64,000 bases of DNA from Trematomus loennbergii (GCA_012861695.1 JAAOOA010000002.1:32074873-32138872); one strand, 5' to 3'; shown: positions 13,489 to 27,039, counted from the stretch's first letter. The notes: generated by a model from the letters alone, not told the origin. Program-made: numbers and translations.

Positions 13489-14309
13489 AGATGGCTCTGT
13501 GAGTGCATTACACATGCCTATGGACGGGCGGGGAGAGCCCTCCCCACTGGGGTCCGTGCACACTCTACGCGGGCTATGGCTGTGTCAACAGCCTTATTCA
13601 ACGGCGTGAGTGTGGAGGATATATGCACGGCGGCCCCTTCATAACGTTTTATCTCTTGGACATATCTGGCTCCTTCTCGTCGTCTGTGCTTGCCGGGGCA
13701 ACACATGACTGGTGAGAGGGGAGGGCTGTGGGTCAGTAGGTGGCTGTCTTCCACACTATTTTTTCCATGCACACTCTACATGAGGTAAGCGTGTGTGAGT
13801 GTGCCTTATCCAAGCTGCGGCCCCGACTTCTCCACGGTCACAACCGGATGGGAGGAAGTGGGGGTGCGGTGGCTGTTAACCAAAGGCCAGTCAGGGGCAG
13901 TGTGATGGGTCGATGTTGTTGGACGACAGGGCGTTTATACATCGGGGCTCCACCCACTGTACCCATAGAGTCCAGTAGAGGGCGGAGCCTGTGTGATATA
14001 TAACAGGGGGTTACGTATTGTAACCCTAGTTATATAAGCACAGGCGGAGCACTCTACCTGGGGGCCCTGTCTTTCCTATGCCGCTCGCTGAAGAGGGTGT
14101 AGGATGACAGTCGGGAGGCGTAGCCCCCTTATATACTGTGGGCCTGCGCACGCATTCAGGTAGGCTCGCCCCGATTGGCCGGCTACGTTTATGCAACTCA
14201 GTAGGTGAATGCCCGCATAGCATGATAGAGAGTAGTACCCATAGAGTCCCAGTAGAGGGCTCCGCCTGTGCTTATATAACTAGGGTTACAATACGTAACC
14301 CCCCGTTTC
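13489..14309 (+). mobile_element. DIRS-like 3' end with inverted termini (copy 1)
   Basis: Contains a second recombinase C-terminal fragment (13503-13715, ending LAGATHDW), then non-coding sequence, then a complementary pair: GGGTTACGTATTGTAACCC near 14008-14026 and GGGTTACAATACGTAACCC near 14283-14301, each followed or preceded by a strand sharing TATATAAGCACAGGCGGAG. Similar units are at 29818-30860, 38162-39273 and 61270-62437. Inverted termini with an internal complementary region are typical of DIRS1-group elements. Confidence 0.7.
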
Positions 14310-14317
14310 ATATAAAC

Positions 14318-15462
14318 CAGCGGTTTTCAAAGTGTGAGGCGCGCCTCCCCTGGGGGGGCGCCAGAGAGCTTCAGGGGAGGCGCAGCGTGAGAAACAAATA
14401 ACGAGAAACAGTGAAATCTAGCTAGTTAACTTCAGCTAACTTTATGCGAGCGGCAACATGGATCGATTTTTAGCGAAGTTACCTAAAGTGAAAGAGGAGA
14501 CAGCGTCTGGCAGAAAACGTCACTTGCACACTTTTGGCTGTCTGTGGAGACCGAGTTCCCCCACCTCGCCAAAAAGGCTGTAAAAGTGCTCATTCCCTTC
14601 ACCTCCGCCTACCTGTGTGAGTGCGGGTTTTTCGCATTGACTTTGATCAAAAGCAAGTACCGGTCAAGCAGGGGCGGATCTACCGGGGTGGCATGGGGTG
14701 GCAACTGCCACCCTAAAAATAGCCTTGCCACCCCAGCTGCCACCTCAGTTGGCAGCTTTGTTTTGAAATAAAGGTTGTGGCTCATCGGACATTTATGAGA
14801 GAAAATCCCGAATGTCCGAGTGCAAGTGAATGCAGCACAAGACGCGAGCCTTGTAACCCTCCCCCGGCCCTGGCGCGAGCGAGGAAATGTGATTGGCGGC
14901 GATTTCATTTGAACGGGACGGCGCATTCGGACCCAAGTAGACAGAAGGAATGAGGTATTTGCGGTCTACAATGACAGAGAAGAGACTGTCAAGTTTGGCT
15001 GTACTCAGCATTGAATCAAAACAAACTAAAGCTTTAGATCTTAATAAGTTTGTGAGGCGTTTTGCTGAACAAGATGGTAATCGCCGCATTCAGCTGTTAT
15101 AGGCATGCCAACTTGATGCTCTGCTCACGGATGACTCGATGAGCATAAAAAACTGTTAAGATGATGACCTTACGTGTGTAAATATATTTTTTTCTTTGTG
15201 GGGGTCTGCCCCAAAAAACAGTTTTAAGTCCTGAGAAAGTCAAATAAGACGGTGTGTAAAACTACACTGCCCAGCCAAAAAAAGTAACCACTTTGATTTA
15301 ACTAGGCCAGTAGGTAAGGGCATTCCACTGGATAATAATACCCCTGCATTATAACAACAACAACAATACTAATAATAATAGCAATAATAATTGGGAGGGG
15401 GGTGCGGCTGTTCTTATGTTCTCTGATGGGAGGCTCACCTTCCCACACTTTGAAAACCCCTG
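14318..15462 (+). mobile_element. hAT (ZBED-like) element with 8-bp target duplication ATATAAAC
   Basis: The left end CAGCGGTTTTCAAAGTGTG and right end CACACTTTGAAAACCCCTG are inverted copies. ATATAAAC is duplicated at 14310-14317 and 15463-15470. It is inserted in the DIRS-like terminal region. It carries remnants of a transposase: MDRFLAKLPKVKEE at 14458 and FPHLAKKAVKVLIPFTSAYL at about 14556, a hAT dimerisation-type segment. A GGGGCGGATCTACCGGGG sequence at about 14671 marks a further nested repeat. Confidence 0.9.
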
Positions 15463-15530
15463 ATATAAACCATCAGGGGGGCACCAAATCTGCACACTTG
15501 CTAGTGGTGTCCCAGACTCTCCTGACCTGG

Positions 15531-15938
15531 GCAGCCCTTGCCTGGCCAGCCTATGGGCAATGTATCTTGGCATCTCCCCAACAGGAAGGACCTCTTGTCT
15601 CAGCTGGAGGGTCGGATGTGGCATCCCAACCCCTGTCGCCTTCAGCTGTGGGTCTGGCCACTGGAGGGCCCGACCCACAGCTATCCTATTTGAAAAATCT
15701 ACCCCAGTTTTGATTTCACCTCCTGGCTGTCTAATTGTTGTCAGAGGTTTGATGCAACAGGCCTAGATTATATTGCTTATTCTTGGGTTTTCTGTTGTGA
15801 ATTACACAGAGATGGCAAAAGTACACACATCCTTTACTCAAGTACAGATACTCGTGTTTAAAAATACTCTGGTAAAGAGAACCTTGTGACTATTACTTAG
15901 CGGTTTGAGAACAACGTTGTTTGTTGTGGGGTGTCCAG
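15531..15938. repeat. 408-bp repeat U, copy 1
   Basis: Starts GCAGCCCTTGCCTGGCCAGC and ends GTGTCCAG. It is repeated in direct orientation at 17045-17454 with few differences. Between the copies lies the terminal-inverted-repeat element at 15939-17040. I see no credible gene in it. Confidence 0.9.
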
Positions 15939-17040
15939 AGGCCTGTACTACGAAGCTGGATTTTCGCTTAGCCGGCTAAATTCAGGGAAATCTCTGGCTT
16001 TCCGGTCCTACGACGCTGGTTCTCTTTTAGCAGGCTAGATTTCCATGGTAACTTATGCTGAGCGGCAAACCTGCTCCGGAGCAGGTTAGGTGGCAGGCTA
16101 AGAGATCAACTCAGTGAAAGCACTGCCTGCTGACCAATCAGAGCTCCGTGTGCGGAGTTTAAAGCGATCAATTCATATGACAGGAGGAGAAAGGAAATAC
16201 AGTTTAAACTGCCGTTGCAGGAAAGACTGCCGGCCAAAATCAACTGACTGTGTGAACGTGAAAATTAATAGAATATCCCCTCCCATCTTCAGAGCAATCT
16301 GACTATTATAACATTAGCGTTAAGAAAGCTTACTTAAATATCTGCCACGACATAAGTAACCGGATCAGAGTAACATTAAGTACAGTCCGCGGCACTGTGA
16401 GTGCAGACGTAGATGTGTCCCATTATCATTCATATCATATCACATCATAATGTATCATATATTTCCTTATTTGAGTCAGCTTCTTGAGCCGTATCTGGCC
16501 GTGCAACACTCACAGTGTCACATACTGTATGCAGAAGTATTATTTTAAGCAACAGATTAAGTTGACGAAACACTCGAGTCAAATTCTCCTAATTAAAGTC
16601 AGATCCACTCGTGTCTTGGACGGCGCAGTGATTTCATAAACCTGTTAATGTACGCATTCAAACACTTTTTCTTTTACCAGCTGTATTCACCTTGCAGGTG
16701 CAGCTATGTGGCTTTTATCCTGGATAAAGTGTTTAAGTCATGGATGTTTAAAGTTTAACTTCTTCATATTTGACTAATATTAAAGTTGACTTTTCATTCA
16801 GGAAGTATGACGCTGCGCTGTCAGTACGCTTCTCCGTGTTTGAGATTGGTCGAATGCTCCAAATACCACCCCTTTCATGTGAACGCGCACCTAACTAGAT
16901 AGGACACGGCGGCTTGAGCGATCCACTTGATATCCAGCGTCGTAGTACAGCTTAGCGCCAGCGCGTATGTTTTGGCTTAGGCCAACCGGCTAACTCCAAC
17001 ATATCCAGGTTAAGTTGAACCAGCTTCGTAGTACAGGCCT
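15939..17040. mobile_element. Non-autonomous DNA transposon, AGGCCTGTACTACGAAGC termini
   Basis: Perfect inverted ends AGGCCTGTACTACGAAGCTGG and CCAGCTTCGTAGTACAGGCCT bound about 1.1 kb without transposase. Such ends suggest the PIF/Harbinger or ISL2EU group, but no diagnostic target duplication is visible. A deletion derivative keeping only the left end is at about 40188-40240. Confidence 0.82.
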
Positions 17041-17044
17041 CTGG

Positions 17045-17454
17045 ACAGCCCCTTGCCTGGCCAGCCTATGGGCAATGTATCTTGGCATCTCCCCAACAGG
17101 AAGGACCTCTTGTCTCAGCTGGAGGGTCGGATGTGGCATCCCAACCCCTGTCGCCTTCAGCTGTGGGTCTGGCCACAGGAGGGCCCGACCCACAGCTATC
17201 CTATTTGAAAAATCTACCCCAGTTTTGATTTCACCTCCTGGCTGTCTAATTGTTGTCAGAGGTTTGATGCAACAGGCCTAGATTATATTGCTTATTCTTG
17301 GGTTTTCTGTTGTGAATTACACAGAGATGGCAAAAGTACACACATCCTTTACTCAAGTACAGATACTCGTGTTTAAAAATACTCTGGTAAAGAGAACCTT
17401 GTGACTGTTACTTAGCGGTTTGAGAACAACGTTGTTTGTTGTGGGGTGTCCAGA
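17045..17454. repeat. 408-bp repeat U, copy 2
   Basis: Direct repeat of 15531-15938, continuing into AGTGCTGAAACAGAGC. The same continuation is present upstream of receptor D at about 40240-40500. Confidence 0.9.
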
Positions 17455-18831
17455 GTGCTGAAACAGAGCATTGGAGATCTACGTAGATAGACAAAGTGAT
17501 TCTGACCTGGTTGTTTTGGTGTTTGTATATAAAACTTGTGGCCCCAATTCCAAACAACGCGAGCTATCCAAAGACTAAAAGATAGAGATAAAATCTGATA
17601 TTCATCAACACCATGGCCTGAATGGAATGAGTGTCTGTTTCAAAACCATATTTTCCTACTCTTGATATAAAACAACAGGGTAACTGCCAGACAAATCTGT
17701 CACATTAACATCCAATCCTTGAGTAATCGACTATTCTGGGTTGATCCGGAGCTGGAAAATAATTGCTATCTCTGTTATATTTATTTATTCTTGTTTACTT
17801 TTCTTTTCCTCTTTATGTATTCGAGTTAGAAAGATGATTTATCAGTTGGGTCAATATCACTATAAAGTAACTTTGGTGTCCCCATCAGAATCACTCAGTT
17901 ATCATGAAAATGTAGCAGAATAATGAAACTCTGAGGTCTTATTATAAAAGGCCAAACCTTTACACACATATCAGTACAATGATAAGCCTCTTGAAATGTG
18001 TTTCCTTCATTTTATACCTTATTTTTTCATTGGATGTACGTGATTTTGGCATGTCCCACACACTGCTCTGCTAACTACAGTGTGTGTAATAAGTGGTTAA
18101 AACATACTACATTTAAAAAAAAAAATGATATGGTTTTATTGTCCACAACGAGTTATTTGATAAAACGAGTCATTTTGATCATGTTCTATTTTCATAATAA
18201 TATTGAACATTTTGCATGTGTCCCTGACATTTGCTGTCCACCCTGTCATTAAGCGGTAACTGCCCCATAAAAAAACCTCTGTTTTCAGTGACATCACTAC
18301 CACCATTGTGTCTTTCCTCAATGGAGGCTGAGACATTGGCTAGTTGCAAAGTACATTTCTTAACTTATATTTCGAAATTTGAATCATATTATGTGTGTAG
18401 TTGGATGTTGTCAAACTTAACATGTCCACTCATAGTGAAATGTCAATTAATATAAAAACCTTTCAGAAATTCGAAATATATTTGTTTAACAGTACACAGT
18501 CACCTTGCTAACTGAATCATGTTGCTAACTGAAGGTCCACCATGTGCTCATTAAATGCTAATATTAGCCAAAAATGTCCACCCTGTCATTGACATTTTGC
18601 TGTTTTCATGTACTTGCAGTTAATTTATAAAAAGTGTGGGAGCTTGACCAACATCCATTTCTAACAGCATAACGTATACTTAATACAATGAATATGAAAT
18701 TCAATGGAAAATCTCAGATTTAATTTCAAATTAACAAACAAATTAAGTACCCCGGACAAAGAAATTAACAGAAAATACAGCAAATAAATAATGTCATCAT
18801 CACATTGCCTGTAAATCTGGTCTGATATGTA
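17455..18831 (+). other. Upstream region of receptor B, no gene seen
   Basis: AT-rich non-coding DNA repeated upstream of receptor D at 40485-42200. At 18569-18590 it holds one GTCCACCCTGTCATTG motif where the D copy has a large fold-back insertion. Confidence 0.7.
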
Positions 18832-18928
18832 TGCCCTGCCCTTACACTACTGCCTGTTCCCTGATGGGCGGTGTGAAACTATGACGAAAACCAGCAAAGG
18901 ACATGACTTAGCCCTACTTATAAAATTA
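18832..18928 (+). promoter_or_regulatory. Receptor B promoter: conserved motif and TATA-like box
   Basis: GCCCTGCCC, then CTGTTCCCTGATGGGCGGTG, then TATAAAATTAGGTAAC at about 18919, 45 bases before the ATG. The same arrangement precedes C and D. Confidence 0.55.
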
Positions 18929-18963
18929 GGTAACATTGCATGAAGCCAGGAAGGAGGGCCATT

Positions 18964-21900
18964 ATGGGGGCATTTCTAGAGACATTTCTCTTCTTGATTT
19001 GGTTCTTGTCTGAGTCTTCCTCTCTTTTCTCTCCTGTAAATTAAGGAAACAGTTTAATTTTAATGAGATGCACAAGGCTGGTGATGTGATCCTCGGTGGT
19101 CTGTTTAACGTCCACTACACCTCTGTCTTCCATGAGCCGACGTTCACGTCAGAGCCAAATCAGTCAGCTGCCAAGGGTAAGTTTCAAACACATGAAGTAG
19201 ACAACATTTGCTGATCATTATATATTGATTTTTCAATCTGTGGTTAATCTAGAAATGTTTTTGTTAGTTTTGACCCTCCAGGGTTTAGACATGCCATGAC
19301 CATGGCCTATGCTATTGATGAGATCAACAAAAACCCCAACCTGCTACATAATGTGTCTCTGGGATACAGTCTTTATGACAACTGTGCCACACTTGTAATT
19401 GGATTCAGTGCTGCATTGTCACTAGCCAGCGGTCGAGAGGAGCAGTTTCTGCTTCAAGAGACCTGTTTAGGGACCCCCCCAGTCCTTGGGATTGTGGGAG
19501 ATTCCATTCAACATTTTCTATCGCCACATCTGATGTGATAGGTTTATTCAAATTGCCATGGTAAGTTTGAGCTGTTCTTTTGATGCACCAAATGTGTATA
19601 TACTTCACATTTTAAAATGAAAGGATGGGAAATATTACATTGAATCTCAGGCTTTATTTGGTAGAAGTTATCTTTTTAATGCGTATTTTAAAACAGTTCA
19701 TTTGTAATAGCTGAAATTATTTATTTATTTACCCTGAATTGAAGTAATTTTTAAAAGTCACACTTGTGTGAATACTGTATGTCTTTATAGGTGAGTTACT
19801 TTGCCACATGTTCCTGCCTGAGTGATAGGCGGAGGTTTCCATCCTTCTTCAGAACAATCCCAAGTGATGCTTTCCAGGTGAAACAAACTATGTTCTAGAA
19901 ATGCAATACATATGTTTTTACAGAGTTTACTGAGCTGTAATTTTGTGTAAATGTACTGTGTTTGCGTTGTGTATCCTTAATGAAACTACGTTGATATAGA
20001 AAATAAGTGTGTGGTAAAATCTTCTTCTTTTATTGTGAGACATGAACAGGTATCCTGTGCTCTATTTTTATTTAGGTGCGTGCTATGATTCAGATTATGA
20101 AACACTTTGGCTGGACTTGGGCCGGTCTGCTGGTCAGTGATGATGATTATGGCCGCCATGTTGCCCGATCCTTCCAATCTGACTTAACTGAGTCTATTGG
20201 AGGTTGTCTGGCCTACTCTGAGATTTTGCCCTGGGGTGACAACCCAGCTGAACTTAAGAGGATTGTCCATTTAATTAAGAAATCAACCGCTCGTGTGGTC
20301 ATTGTGTTTGCACATCAGATCCACATGATTCAACTAATGGAAGAGGTATTTACAGTATCAATCTATATCTCTATCTATTTATCTACCCATCTAAAATATC
20401 TGTTTTAAATGTAATTTGTAGTAGTTAAGTATTCATTCCTAGTAAGTAAATTATGTTATTTATACATCAGTCTGAAAAATTAGATTAAATAAGAGCAAAT
20501 TACAGGTGGTGAGGCAGAATATGACAGGCCTGCAGTGGATGGCCAGTGAAGCCTGGACTACAGCAGCTGTGCTCCAGACCCCCCGCCTCATGCCGTACCT
20601 GGGTGGCACCCTGGGCATTGCCATCCGTCGAGGAGAAATATTAGGGCTCAGGATTTTCTATTAAAACAAGTCCTGACAAGTCAAACAATCATAGGAATAA
20701 TGGTAAGAGTGTTACCTTACAATCATTTCTGTAAATTCCATAATTATAATTGCTATTTCTGTTAATACTTTGTTTTTATTACATTTCAGGTAAGTCAGTT
20801 TTGGGAATACACATTTCGGTGTAAATTTGCACCACCTCCAGCAGGTTGGGTGGAAGCTGGGGGAGCTCTATGCACTGGGCAGGAAGATCTAGCAAGTGTG
20901 GAGACTGAGTTTTTGGATGTTTCAAACCTCAGGCCAGAATACAATATCTACAAGGCTGTGTATGCCCTGGCATATGCCCTTGATGATATGCTGCGCTGTG
21001 TGCCAGGGAGAGGGCCTTTCAGTGGGCACAGCTGTGCTGCTTTGCAAACACTGGAGCCATGGCAGGTGTGATATCAGTTTGCACTACACCTGTTTAGTTT
21101 TTAATCTCCTGCTTCATCTTGAGTTACTCAATGAAATAGGAAAATAAGACATACTCTCCTGATTGTCTTTGAGTAGAGGACGACATTTAATCATAGAAGT
21201 TACAAGACAAATAAAGCTCTATTTCTTATGACAAACGTAATTATTTAATCGCAAAGTGGTTGATTTTTTGACTATAATATTGTAACCAGCATGACTAAAT
21301 CCACAATATATCATATGTACAGAACATCACAATACTTATGCAAAATCAACAACAGTAAATGTTTTGTCTCACCTTCTCAAATTGTATATCTATGTTGTAT
21401 CCCTGTGTAGCTTATACATTACTTGGAAAAGGTCAACTTTACAACAACATTTGGGGATCAAGTATCATTTGATGAGAATGGTGATGCCTTACCAATATAT
21501 GACATCATGAACTGGCAGTGGCTCCCTGATGGAAAAATAAATGTTCAGAATGTGGGTGTTGTTAAGAAGTCTGCCTCCAAAGGTGAAGAACTCACACTTG
21601 ATGAAGAAAACATCTTCTGGAGCTTTGTCTTCAAACAGGTTAATCCTGTTTATTGTTTTTTCTTTTTATCTTGGTACTTTATGACACACAATAACACAAT
21701 CAAAAAGTGTTGAATAACTGTTCTATAACTTTTACAATCCTGACAGCCACCCCAGTCCAAGTGCAGTGAGAGCTGTTCTCCAGGTAGCCGCATGACCAGA
21801 AAAAAGGGACAGCCTGTTTGCTGTTATGACTGTGTCGCTTGTTCTGAGGGAAAGTCAGCAATGAAACTGGTTGGTATCATTATAAAACGACATCCTAAAC

Positions 21901-22964
21901 CAGCGATTATACATTTGTGTCTTTCTTGATGCCCAGGTGTAAAAAAAGCACATGTCCACCACTGCATGGCGAGCAATAAAGTTTTGGGCATTAGTGGCCC
22001 ATTCAACTTAACTGTCAGTGTTCTCTTTTCCCTTATTCTAACAGACTCCATGGAGTGCAGCAGTTGTCCAGAGGACTTCTGGTCCAGCCCCCAGCGTGAC
22101 CACTGTGTTCCTAAAAAAACAGAGTTCCTCACTTATGAAGAGCCTCTTGGTATCTGCTTGACAACCGCCTCTTTACTCGGCACATTTATCTGTGCTGTTG
22201 TCGTAGGAATCTTTATCCATCACCGTAGCACACCCATGGTACGCGCCAACAATTCAGAACTGAGTTTCCTGCTCTTAGCATCACTTAAGCTATGTTTCCT
22301 GTGTTCACTGCTGTTTATCGGCCATCCCAGACTGTGGACATGTCAATTGAGACATGCAGCATTTGGGATAAGCTTTGTACTTTGTATCTCTTGTATTCTT
22401 GTTAAAACCATGGTGGTTCTGGCTGTGTTCAACGCCTCCAAGCCAGGAGGTGGAGCCAGTCTGAAGTGGTTTGGTGCTGGACAGCAGAGAGGGACAGTTT
22501 TGCTTCTTACATCCATTCAGGCAGTGATTTGTACTGCTTGGCTTGTCTCTTCCTCACCAGTGCCTCAAAAAAACACTCAATACTATAACGACAAAATAGT
22601 GTATGAGTGTGTAGTCGGGTCCACAGTTGGATTTGCAGTGTTAATGGGTTATATTGGATTACTTGCTATACTTAGTTTCCTGTTAGCATTTATGGCAAGG
22701 AATCTTCCAGATAGCTTCAATGAGGCCAAACTCATCACTTTTAGCATGCTGATCTTCTGTGCTGTGTGGGTGGCCTTTGTTCCTGCTTACATAAACTCCC
22801 CAGGCAAATATGCAGATGCCGTAGAAGTATTTGCCATCCTGGCCTCCAGTTTTGGCCTCTTGATGGCACTGTTTGGTCCCAAATGTTACATTATACTACT
22901 GAAACCAGAGAGGAACACAAAGAAAGCTATCATGGGTCGTGGATTAACCAAGATGGAAATGTAG
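18964..22964 (+). pseudogene. OlfC/V2R-like family C GPCR, receptor B (frameshifted, 7TM exon intact)
   Basis: Exons by alignment with intact receptor C: 18964-19176, 19268-19560, 19791-19877, 20076-20345, 20506-20702, 20790-21065, 21411-21638, 21747-21869, 22045-22964. Exon 1 is 2 bases short, exon 2 is 2 short, exon 5 is 4 short in three places and exon 8 is 1 short. The first lesion (near 19032) brings a stop before the ligand domain. Exons 3, 4, 6, 7 and 9 are intact; exon 9 keeps the [13 protein letters not shown] segment after TM1 and PKCYIILL after TM7. The exon 2 loss near 19556 is shared with receptor D. It is either a decayed gene or partly a consensus-quality artefact, since nearly all lesions are single-base losses. 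Confidence 0.85.
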
Positions 22965-22977
22965 CACAAACAATAAA

Positions 22978-24049
22978 TATATAAAATGGTCTGGCTTACA
23001 TATAAACAGGTTTAACGTTTTCTTTCCTTTGTCCAAAAAGAATCTTGTTCACACAAGCACTTTAAAAGTGACAACACAATGAAGCGGTAATTAGGGTTTG
23101 ACAACACAACGGGTCAAAAACACAACGGGTCAATAACCAATGGCGTTGGCAGCCACATTTGTGTACTGGCCATGTGACATCAGTGTACAATGTATCAGTG
23201 ACCCCACTGTTTCTCAATTTTATTGGAATAGATACTGTGCATTTATGTGTTGACATGTTAAAAAATAACAATGTTAGAACCAGCTCTATTATGGTTTTAT
23301 CAGCTATTAGATTAAATGCCGCCTCCTTTGTGACACCTCAAAGGAGGCAATAAATGACATTACAAGCCAAAAACTCTGTTCTCCCTGTCCACACATTCAC
23401 ATTGAAAATGAAGATCCTGAAAACCTGAGTTTTACATAAGCTTAATGTTCAATGAACTTAGAAGCTGTTTGGGTGTGGACCAAAGGCCATATTAATTGGT
23501 AAGTTATTGAAAATACCCATGTGGTGTTGCCTGAGGTCTTACATATTTAATAAGTATAGATTCATGTTGATTTCTATTTCTAGAAGAAATAATGAAATGT
23601 CTGGCTAAAACAGATTATTCCTTTATTATTCCCTTTTTTCCCTGTGTTTTAATACAATAACACTAGCAAACATATGACAGTTTGATGTGAAGATGCTATT
23701 GTCTAAGCAAATAATCAGGTTGCTCTTACTGAATTGTACATCTTTAATCATATTTTGCATTTGAGAAAACATAATAAATATCATGTGCATATACACAAAT
23801 GTTTTTTTTTCTTATTATTCCTACATTGATACCCTACATGTATATATTATTGCGTGTTCTAGCTTCTCTATGTGGCTTTCATAAACATAAACTTGGTGTG
23901 TTCATTATTCCAATGAGAAAATGTAAGAAATCAATATATGGTTATAGACTTATTTACTGAAGCAAATAATGTATTTGCTGATATGACCTAGCATTTATTC
24001 TATAGTTTACAATTTTAAACTAACATAATTAATTAAAATGTGTACTTTG
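22978..24049 (+). other. Receptor B 3' flank, uninserted
   Basis: Conserved flank as after A, C and D. At about 23485-23500 it reads GGCCATATTAATTGG without the recombinase element, giving one of three empty sites for it. No gene seen. Confidence 0.75.
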
Positions 24050-24150
24050 TCCTGCCCCCAGTCTGTTCCCTGATGGGTGGCACAACATACAATATCCCTG
24101 CCTATACAATTAAGTAATCTTATACAGTATGAAGAATAGAATCAGAGACA
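24050..24150 (+). pseudogene. Relic OlfC promoter, exon 1 deleted
   Basis: TCCTGCCCCCAGTCTGTTCC, GATGGGTGGCACAAC and CCTATACAATTAAG match the relic promoters at 10336, 36803 and 47459, but the sequence jumps from GAATCAGAG to ACAAATGATGCG and so lacks the relic exon 1. Confidence 0.6.
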
Positions 24151-25604
24151 AATGATGCGTTATTTATACTGAGGAAGAAAATATTACTGTGCTGAATGTA
24201 AACACAAGAAATAACCTTTCATGAAATTCTAAAGATTCTGTTTAATTATGAAATACATCTTAAAAAGTGTTAGTATTGTTATATTGTGTATTTGAAAAGA
24301 TATAATTCTTAAAGTAAAACTTTGTTAAAATATGAAAATATTTTTGAACTTGTCTGATTAGTCAAAGAAATATGTTCTTAACATATGTATACGGTTTATA
24401 AATTAACTATTTGCATTGTGTAACATGCAATGTATACTTTATATATTCACAAGGATTGTTCATTATTTAAAGACTATAACAGCTGTGGTCGGGATGTTTG
24501 CACACAAGTTCCACGTGATTCAACGGGTCAAGAGCAGTTGTACTTGCGGTAATGTGTCTGTTATATATTGATATAGATATAATTGATGTGTGCTTCAAAA
24601 CAACATGGAACAGAAGTTTGCAGAAATATATAAATATTGTGTGTTTTGGGAATACATGTTAAGTGTAGATTTGTAACACGTTCAGGCCTAGGGAAAACAT
24701 TTCAGAGGGTTGCTGGACCCGGAAACACTTTTTCCCATTGACTTACATTGGGAAAGAGTGGTCTGTAAATCGTTGGATAACTTTTTTTAAACTAAATAAA
24801 CTACCCAGTATGAACACCTGTATAGCCCTTATTAAAAACATTCGTTCCTCAAGTTGTAAAAATGTGCTAATAACGTTATTCTGAGAGTTATTTCCCTCTG
24901 CATTATGAACGCGTATCTAACCCACGGGACCGCGCCGCCCGGCACGTTCATGTTACGTGTTCAGCACTACATGAGTTTTACCTTTACCCATGGATGCACA
25001 ATAAGAACGGACCCATATCGCCTTACTGCCAGCCCACGGAGCTGTAATAATGGATATATTGCACATGTTTGCTGTAATTCATCATTTGTAAAATATTATA
25101 CTACATGGGCTGTATTATTAAATCTTGTACCGTAAATGTTGTATTAAATAAAGTTAATATTACCGACGTAGATTAATGTCCCTGTAGCTTCTTATTGCAC
25201 TAAGAAGCTTATTGTACTATATATATATGTATATATATACATATATATACACATAAATATATATATATACATAAATATATATATATACATACATATACAT
25301 ATATATATATATATACAGTGCAATAATTCTTTCATGCTAAATGAAGCTCTGTTGCTTGGATATCTCTAGATCCTGTTACAGCGTAATATAAAAGTACATA
25401 ACGATTGATGTGTAAATTAGCATAATTACTAGCTAACCGCTAGCTGCTAACTGCCGCCTCGTTAATATCAAATCAATCCATCATAATAACAACCCATTAC
25501 CATGCTGTCACGAATGTGCGGTGCTGTTACGTGTACGCAAATTGACGTGCTTGATGTGAACGAGCATTTTGGGGGGCATGGTTAAAGTTGCGCATGCGCT
25601 ATGA
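24151..25604. other. AT-rich spacer with microsatellite, no gene seen
   Basis: Receptor-unit flank up to about 24520, then sequence not repeated elsewhere in the window. It includes a TA/TATACA microsatellite (about 25208-25317). Only short uninformative frames occur. Confidence 0.6.
25208..25317. repeat. TA/CATA microsatellite
   Basis: An approximately 110-base run of ATATATAT, TATATACA and ACATAAAT units. Confidence 0.9.
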
Positions 25605-26055
25605 GCGCACATACGGGTACTTCTCAGGCATGCCGGGTAATCTGTGACGTTTCGCTCTCTCAAAAGTTGGGCCATTTTATCATCATGCGCGAATGAGCAA
25701 CTCTCATAGGAATGAATGAGACCTCGCCTCCCACGCTGTATCCAGTTCTTATTATACATCCATGCATGGATGGAGCAAGCTCGGCCGGGCTATCCATTTG
25801 CAAATTCATTGTATCATTGTACCATTGTTTTATTAAACGCTGTTAACTTGTAAATAAACTTCCTGGACTCTTTTCAGCTAATCCTAAACTCAGATCGTAG
25901 AAACTCCAACAGTACTGATACCAGAAAAATACCTACTTAAGTACAGTAACAAAGAATATTTACTCTACTACTTCCCACCTTTGGAATTACAACATATTTT
26001 GCACCCCTATTAGATGCTTTCTTGGGTTTGGGCCAGAACAAGTCAAATCATTAAC

Positions 26056-26432
26056 CAGATGTGGGAGAGGTACTCAGATCTTGTACTTGGGTAAAAGTAG
26101 AAGTACCAGAATGTATGAATATTCTGTTACTGTCTGTACAAGTAAAAATCCTGTATTCAAAATGTTACTCAAGTAAAAGTACAAAAGTGTTAGCATCAAA
26201 ATATACTTAAAGTACTACAAGTAAAACTAAAGTCTTATTTAAGTATTGATTATATTTCACATTATTGATCCAAATCTGTAGAGTAACTAAAGGTACAGAA
26301 TAAATGTAGTGGAGTAAAAGTAAACGATTTACCTCTGGATTGTAGTGGAGTAAAAGTATAAAGTAGCAGTATCTCAAAATTGTACTTAAGTACAGTACTT
26401 GAGTAAATGTACTTAGTTACTTCCCACCTGTG
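26056..26432. mobile_element. hAT-like element, second copy
   Basis: Same CAGATGTGGG and CCCACCTGTG ends and interior as 496-872, carried by the duplication. Confidence 0.6.
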
Positions 26433-27039
26433 CCTATAACAATACAAATTGTACAGACAGTTTCAATAGGGATACCTGTCGTACACATGATTCTGCAAAA
26501 CTGATCATGAACCTGTCAAGTTCTTATGGGTGCCATCCAGATATAATAACTCTCCATTTAACAAACACAGTGCAAGGTAAAATTTCACTAAATATCTTGG
26601 TGTGATGGTACCATCTAGTGGACATTCCTGAGGCTGATTTGAGCTTTTGATGAGTGTAATTTGGTGTGCGTATCACACACAAATGTGGGATTATACACAG
26701 TATGAAGTAGCTCTTCTGATACATACAATATACACACATTATTACTGATGTCAAGCTGCAGAGCTGTCTGGAAGAAATGTTGACTTTTACAGGAAGGCAA
26801 GTAGATGTTTTTTTGGAAGGCATCAATCCACATTTTCACTTTAATATATAGACGGCAAACAATTATGACATAATAATTTTAATAAAAAATGAATCTAAAA
26901 TCAAATGTATTAGGCCCTGCCCCTACCTTTGCTTATGCTCTGATGGGTGGTGTGCAATATTAAACAATAGTGCAAGTCAATAAAAACGGTTGACAGAGCA
27001 ATAACACTTTATGACCTGGCTCAGAGAAGGAGGAAAGTC

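Noticed and set aside
15349..17281. Several 60-110 codon frames in repeat U and its flanks
   Set aside because: They lie in duplicated non-coding repeat and element sequence; no domain recognised on either strand.
15531..17454. Repeat U pair read as long terminal repeats of a retroelement
   Set aside because: No TG...CA ends, no primer site or polypurine tract, and a DNA-transposon-like inverted-repeat element fills the interior; the recombination explanation fits better.
24905..25135. 76-codon frame in the spacer
   Set aside because: No homology, domain or splice context; chance length for this composition.
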